Shown: positions 60,928 to 64,000 of the stretch, in pieces | Layout of the letters: each line of letters starts with the position of its first letter | How positions within the stretch are numbered: position 1 is the stretch's first letter | From: Sanguibacter gelidistatuariae | GTDB lineage: Bacteria; Actinomycetota; Actinomycetes; Actinomycetales; Cellulomonadaceae | Direction of reading: 5' to 3' | Assembly: GCF_900096585.1 (NCBI RefSeq) | Contig: NZ_FMYH01000002.1 | Span: 1-64,000 of the forward strand | Length of the DNA stretch: 64,000 nucleotides | Notes under the pieces: model-generated | The model's database searches: none | What the model was told of the DNA's origin: nothing | The model's input: the letters and a program-made list of their open reading frames with translations, nothing else | Program-made: the position numbers and the translations under genes

Positions 60928-61611
60928 TCAGTCCGTCGCGTCGGTGACCTGCCAGCCGCGGACGGCCACGACGACGGCGCCCGCCGTGGCGGCGGCGACC
61001 GCCTCCTCGAGCGCAGCGAGCCGCGCGGGCGGGACGAGCAGGGTGAACGTCGCCCCGGCGTCGTACACGACGGGGCAGAAGGTCGCGTGGGAGGTCGAGG
61101 CCCACTCACGGAGCATGTTCTCCAGGCGACCGGCCTCGGTGTGGCTCGCCGCGACGGCCACCTCCGCCCGCACCTCGCGACGCACGATCGTGGCCGCATC
61201 AAGAGCCTGGCCGACCGACGTGGAGTAGGCCCGCACCAGGCCACCGGCCCCGAGCAGCACCCCGCCGAAGTACCGGGTCACCACGGCCACGACGTCGGTC
61301 ACCCCGCGGTGGCGCAGCACCTCGAGCATGGGCACACCGGCGGTCCCGGAGGGCTCGCCGTCGTCGGAGGACCGCTGCTGGTCGCCGCCCGGTCCCACGA
61401 TGAGCGCCACACAGTTGTGCCGGGCGTCCCAGAACTGCTTGCGCACCGCGGTGATGACCGCCTCGGCCTCCTCCGTCGTGGTCACGTGGGCGAGGCGGGT
61501 GATGAACCGGGACTTCTTGATGACGATCTGATTGACCGTGTCGCCCGCGATCGTGGAGAGCAGCGGCCCTGCGCCCGCCGGGGGAGCGGGAGTCGGCACA
61601 GGTTCGGTCAC
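60928..61611 (-). CDS. YigZ/IMPACT-family protein
   Basis: A 227-residue protein of UPF0029. The conserved N-terminal domain has KKSRFITRLAHVTTTEEAEA, DARHNCVALIVG, SDDGEPSGTAGVPMLEVL and VVTRYFGGVLLGAGGLVRAY. The C-terminal alpha/beta domain (DUF1949 type) begins near RREVRAEVAVAASHTEAGRL. Its role is thought to touch translation or RNA binding, unproven in bacteria. It starts at GTG 61611. Confidence 0.93.
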   Translation of the reverse strand: MTEPVPTPAPPAGAGPLLSTIAGDTVNQIVIKKSRFITRLAHVTTTEEAEAVITAVRKQFWDARHNCVALIVGPGGDQQRSSDDGEPSGTAGVPMLEVLRHRGVTDVVAVVTRYFGGVLLGAGGLVRAYSTSVGQALDAATIVRREVRAEVAVAASHTEAGRLENMLREWASTSHATFCPVVYDAGATFTLLVPPARLAALEEAVAAATAGAVVVAVRGWQVTDATD

Positions 61612-61640
61612 CTGGTGAGCCTACCGAGGATCAGCCGGGG

Positions 61641-62216
61641 TCATGGCAGCCCGGCTGTGCCGCCCATCCGAGCCAGCGCACGCCGGGCGAGCACCTGCGG
61701 TGCGACGAACCACAGCAGGATCAATGCGATCGCGACGAACGCCGCCGCCCCGGTCGCCGCCCACTGGTTGGCCACGACGTCGAACAGCAGGAAGGTGCAG
61801 CCGATCAGCACGAGCGCCAGGACCAGCAGCCCGGCCCGGGCCAGCAGGTCCCCGTCGTGGACGAGGACGGACTTGAGGTGCTTGCGGAACAGGCGGCGGT
61901 GCAGCGCGACCGGGGCCACCAGGAGCGCCGTCGCGAGCATCGCAAGAACCACCAGGACGAGGTAGATGCCCCGTTGGGTGGCGTCGAGCAGCTCGAAGCG
62001 CTGCTGGAACGGGACGGTGAGGAGGAAGCCGGTGAGGATCTGTGTCCCGGTCTGGGTGACCCGCAGCTCCTGAAGCAGCTCGGACCAGTTGCGGTCCATC
62101 CGCTCGGTGACCGTCTCGTGACGATCGTCGGGCAGCTTGGGAGCCCCGGGGGGCTGGGGCGCCGGTGGCCCCGGGGGCACCGGGGGCACCGGCGCCTCAG
62201 ACGGCTCGGGTTCCAC
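61641..62216 (-). CDS. DUF6328 membrane protein
   Basis: A 191-residue protein. A Pro-rich N-terminal stretch of about 30 residues leads to DRNWSELLQELRVTQTGTQI followed by LTGFLLTVPFQQRF, the signature of this family. Four membrane helices follow. Function unknown. GTG 62216 is the start of the open frame; a GTG directly before TERMDRNW would give the usual family N-terminus and remove the Pro-rich part. Confidence 0.85.
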   Translation of the reverse strand: MEPEPSEAPVPPVPPGPPAPQPPGAPKLPDDRHETVTERMDRNWSELLQELRVTQTGTQILTGFLLTVPFQQRFELLDATQRGIYLVLVVLAMLATALLVAPVALHRRLFRKHLKSVLVHDGDLLARAGLLVLALVLIGCTFLLFDVVANQWAATGAAAFVAIALILLWFVAPQVLARRALARMGGTAGLP

Positions 62217-62238
62217 CGAGCACCGTGGCCAGACCGCG

Positions 62239-62808
62239 TCAGCTGTCGGCCTTGCCGGCCTGATCCGCCGCGCTCTGCTCCGAGGTCGCTCCCGCGGTGC
62301 TCAGGTCGCCCCCGGAGGACTCCAGGTGGGCTCGGATGAACCAGTGGAACAGCTCGAGCTCATGGAGGTGGCCGATGAGAAGGTCGTTGCTCACCAGGTC
62401 CAGCTCCTCGGTGTCGGCGGCCGCCTTGCGGTGGCTCAGGATGACGCCCTGGTAGACCTCGTCGAGCGCTCCGAGGTGGGCGATCGTCGAGGCCCGCCCG
62501 AGCGCGTAGTCGTCCCACGTCCGTTCGGCGACGATCACTCCGGGTGTCCCGCGCGGGGCCAGCCCGAGGGTCGCGATGCGTTCAGCGAGCGCGTCGACCA
62601 TCAGTCGCACGGCGTCGACCTGCGGGTCGATCATCTCGTGGACGGCGATAAAGTGCGGCCCGACGACGTTCCAGTGGACGTGCTTGAGGGTGAGGGCGAG
62701 GTCGTTGAGAGAGTTGAGGCGCTGCTGCAGGATCCCCGCGACCTCGGCCCCCTGGGCGGGGGTGAGTGACGGGACGGTGTAGTTGGGCAGCTGCTTGCGA
62801 GTCGGCAT
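62239..62808 (-). CDS. dps: Dps-family DNA-binding ferritin-like protein
   Basis: A 189-residue protein forming iron-oxidising 12-mers that protect DNA. The ferroxidase ligands are visible in LKHVHWNVVGPHFIAVHEMI followed by DPQVD, with further conserved TWDDYALGRA and LIGHLHELELFHWFIRAHLE. The N-terminal basic stretch PTRKQLPNYTV and a 30-residue C-terminal tail may contact DNA. ATG 62808 has AGGA upstream; an ATG 18 bases earlier is open too. Confidence 0.93.
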   Translation of the reverse strand: MPTRKQLPNYTVPSLTPAQGAEVAGILQQRLNSLNDLALTLKHVHWNVVGPHFIAVHEMIDPQVDAVRLMVDALAERIATLGLAPRGTPGVIVAERTWDDYALGRASTIAHLGALDEVYQGVILSHRKAAADTEELDLVSNDLLIGHLHELELFHWFIRAHLESSGGDLSTAGATSEQSAADQAGKADS

Positions 62809-62885
62809 GAGCTCATTCCTCCACATGTGCGAGCGGGGCGGGTCCCCTCTCTCATCGTGCCCGCGGGCCGACGAGCGCGCAGAAG

Positions 62886-63560
62886 TTACCGCGCCGAGCT
62901 GGCCCCACGTCGCGGCCAGCTGCGCGCACCGGTGCGCAGCGCGATCGCCAGCACGATGAGCGCCAGCGCCCCGGCCACGCCGATCCACACCGTGCCCGAC
63001 GCCGGCCCACCGTCCCCGGACTCGCTCACCGTCGTCAGGACGCCCGCGAGCAGGGCCAGGGCTTGGCCCACGAAGTTGATGACCGCGAACCGTCGCCCTT
63101 CGGCGGCCACGACCGTGACCTCGACCCGGGTGGTCGCCGAGACCTGCGAGGTGAACCAGCTGAGCCGCACGCTCGCGTGGATGGCGATCATGAGCAGCGG
63201 TATGCGCCAGGAGTACCCCTCAGAGCCGACCGCGAGCAGGACGATCGTGGTCGGGGCGAGCGATACCCCGAAGGCGAGATATCCGGGACGGCGCACGGTC
63301 ACGGCGACCGCGGCGGCGATCACGACGCAGACGACGGCGACCAGTCCCGCGGGCAGCGCGGCGGCGGCCGCCGTGAGGAAGGCGCCGACGGCGCACACGG
63401 CGAGCCCTGCATGCAGGTACCAGCCCGGGATCGTGTTCCCGGCCTCGATCGTGGCACCTCGGCTGGTCTCGGCCCGTCTCCAGAACCGGGGAACCGTCAC
63501 GGCCGCGCGCACGCGCCGCAGGAGCACGCGGGTGGCCCGCTCAGCGGGTGCAGCGGTCAT
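62886..63560 (-). CDS. Hypothetical membrane protein next to DUF58 gene
   Basis: A 224-residue protein with about five or six membrane helices (GWYLHAGLAVCAVGAFLTAA, LVAVVCVVIAAAVAVTV, WIGVAGALALIVLAIALR). I do not recognise a family. Its start overlaps the stop of the DUF58 gene by four bases, so it is part of a moxR/DUF58-type gene cluster that continues beyond the right edge. In such clusters small membrane proteins accompany the DUF58 and von Willebrand-factor proteins. Confidence 0.7.
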   Translation of the reverse strand: MTAAPAERATRVLLRRVRAAVTVPRFWRRAETSRGATIEAGNTIPGWYLHAGLAVCAVGAFLTAAAAALPAGLVAVVCVVIAAAVAVTVRRPGYLAFGVSLAPTTIVLLAVGSEGYSWRIPLLMIAIHASVRLSWFTSQVSATTRVEVTVVAAEGRRFAVINFVGQALALLAGVLTTVSESGDGGPASGTVWIGVAGALALIVLAIALRTGARSWPRRGASSAR

Positions 63561-64000
63561 CGTGGGCGCCCGTGCGTCTGGGCCCGGGCGGCCCCGCGCA
63601 GGTCTCGCGCGGCGTCGCCGCCGGCCCATCGAAGCACGTCGATCCCTGACCGGGCGAGGGTGATCAACCGGTCCCGGCGCTCGATGTCGGTCAGCCGCCA
63701 GGCGTAGATCTCACGCACGGTCAGCCCGCGCAGGTCCGCCACGGGCAGGGTGTCCACGGCGATGACCCGGTGCCCGTGGGTCTGCCACTGCCCGGCGATG
63801 TCGGCGGCATTGTCGTCAAGGAAGGTGGAGAAGAGGTAGACGAGCGCCCCGCTGGGGATCTGGGGCGCTCGCCTGCGGGTGGGAGGGGCTCCGACGGGGC
63901 GGCTCAGCGCGAGCGCGTAGGTGAGGCGCTGCAGGTGGCGCTTGCCGCCCGCGAGGGGCAGCGGTGAGGCGACCCGGCCGAGGTCTTCCAGGCCCACCCG
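63557..64000 (-). CDS. DUF58 protein, C-terminal part, cut by window edge
   Basis: The last 146 or so residues of a DUF58 protein; the frame is open to the right edge, so the start lies outside. It shows GALVYLFSTFLDDNAADIAG and DVLRWAGGD near the end, resembling the von Willebrand-like C-terminal half of DUF58 proteins that work with MoxR ATPases. Assignment rests on partial sequence and on the membrane-protein neighbour. Confidence 0.6.
   Translation of the reverse strand, partial: RVGLEDLGRVASPLPLAGGKRHLQRLTYALALSRPVGAPPTRRRAPQIPSGALVYLFSTFLDDNAADIAGQWQTHGHRVIAVDTLPVADLRGLTVREIYAWRLTDIERRDRLITLARSGIDVLRWAGGDAARDLRGAARAQTHGRPR

Overview
The window is high-GC DNA (roughly 70 percent by eye) with GTG starts, short ATGA/GTGA gene overlaps and actinobacterial families (DUF222, DUF4395, DUF6328, HelD/HelR-type helicase, CE1758/CE1759-type flavin enzymes). 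It looks like the chromosome of an actinomycete, most likely of the order Micrococcales; I cannot name a genus. I saw no rRNA, tRNA, CRISPR array, intact insertion sequence or prophage.

Layout. 1-1.0 kb: two unrelated genes, both truncated and joined head to head. 1.1-4.1 kb: assimilatory nitrite reductase nirBD. 4.0-7.1 kb: MFS transporter, acetyltransferase, TetR regulator and a phosphoribosyltransferase. 7.3-11.0 kb: a decayed glucuronide locus in which a LacI regulator and beta-glucuronidase are intact, but a mannitol-dehydrogenase-family gene and a gluconokinase survive only as fragments. 11.0-20.7 kb: DUF1294 protein, HrpB helicase, glycogen phosphorylase, a PhnB-like protein and a giant FUSC membrane protein with a channel-like N-terminus.

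21.2-29.0 kb is a self-contained urease island in one direction: ureA, a histidine-tailed CbiX-like gene, ureB, ureC, ureF, ureG, ureD, a nickel permease and a urea channel. It has no ureE. 29.0-32.2 kb: a universal stress protein with two fluoride-channel subunits, then a BCCT transporter. 32.2-37.8 kb: UbiA prenyltransferase and a nucleotidyltransferase-methyltransferase fusion, convergent with a type III polyketide synthase/methyltransferase/flavin monooxygenase operon. A broken aroE follows. 38.4-42.5 kb: an ugp-like glycerophosphodiester operon. 42.7-50.2 kb: amidohydrolase, complete dipeptide-type ABC importer and class V aminotransferase.

50.2-53.5 kb: a HelD/HelR-type helicase preceded by an inverted repeat matching the rifamycin-associated element, and CorA. 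53.7-55.4 kb: TerB and an ATP-grasp protein, convergent. 55.5-57.9 kb: a flavin monooxygenase/MarR/FMN reductase operon. 58.0-59.1 kb: a thioredoxin-like protein and a DUF4395 protein in which an in-frame TGA sits where the family has a conserved cysteine. 59.4-64 kb: small unknown genes, YigZ, DUF6328, Dps, a membrane protein and the end of a DUF58 gene.

The most interesting points are the CbiX-like gene inside the urease operon (candidate UreE replacement), the DUF4395 TGA, the rifamycin-type element, the channel-FUSC fusion, and several short repeat pairs that look like unrecorded operators.
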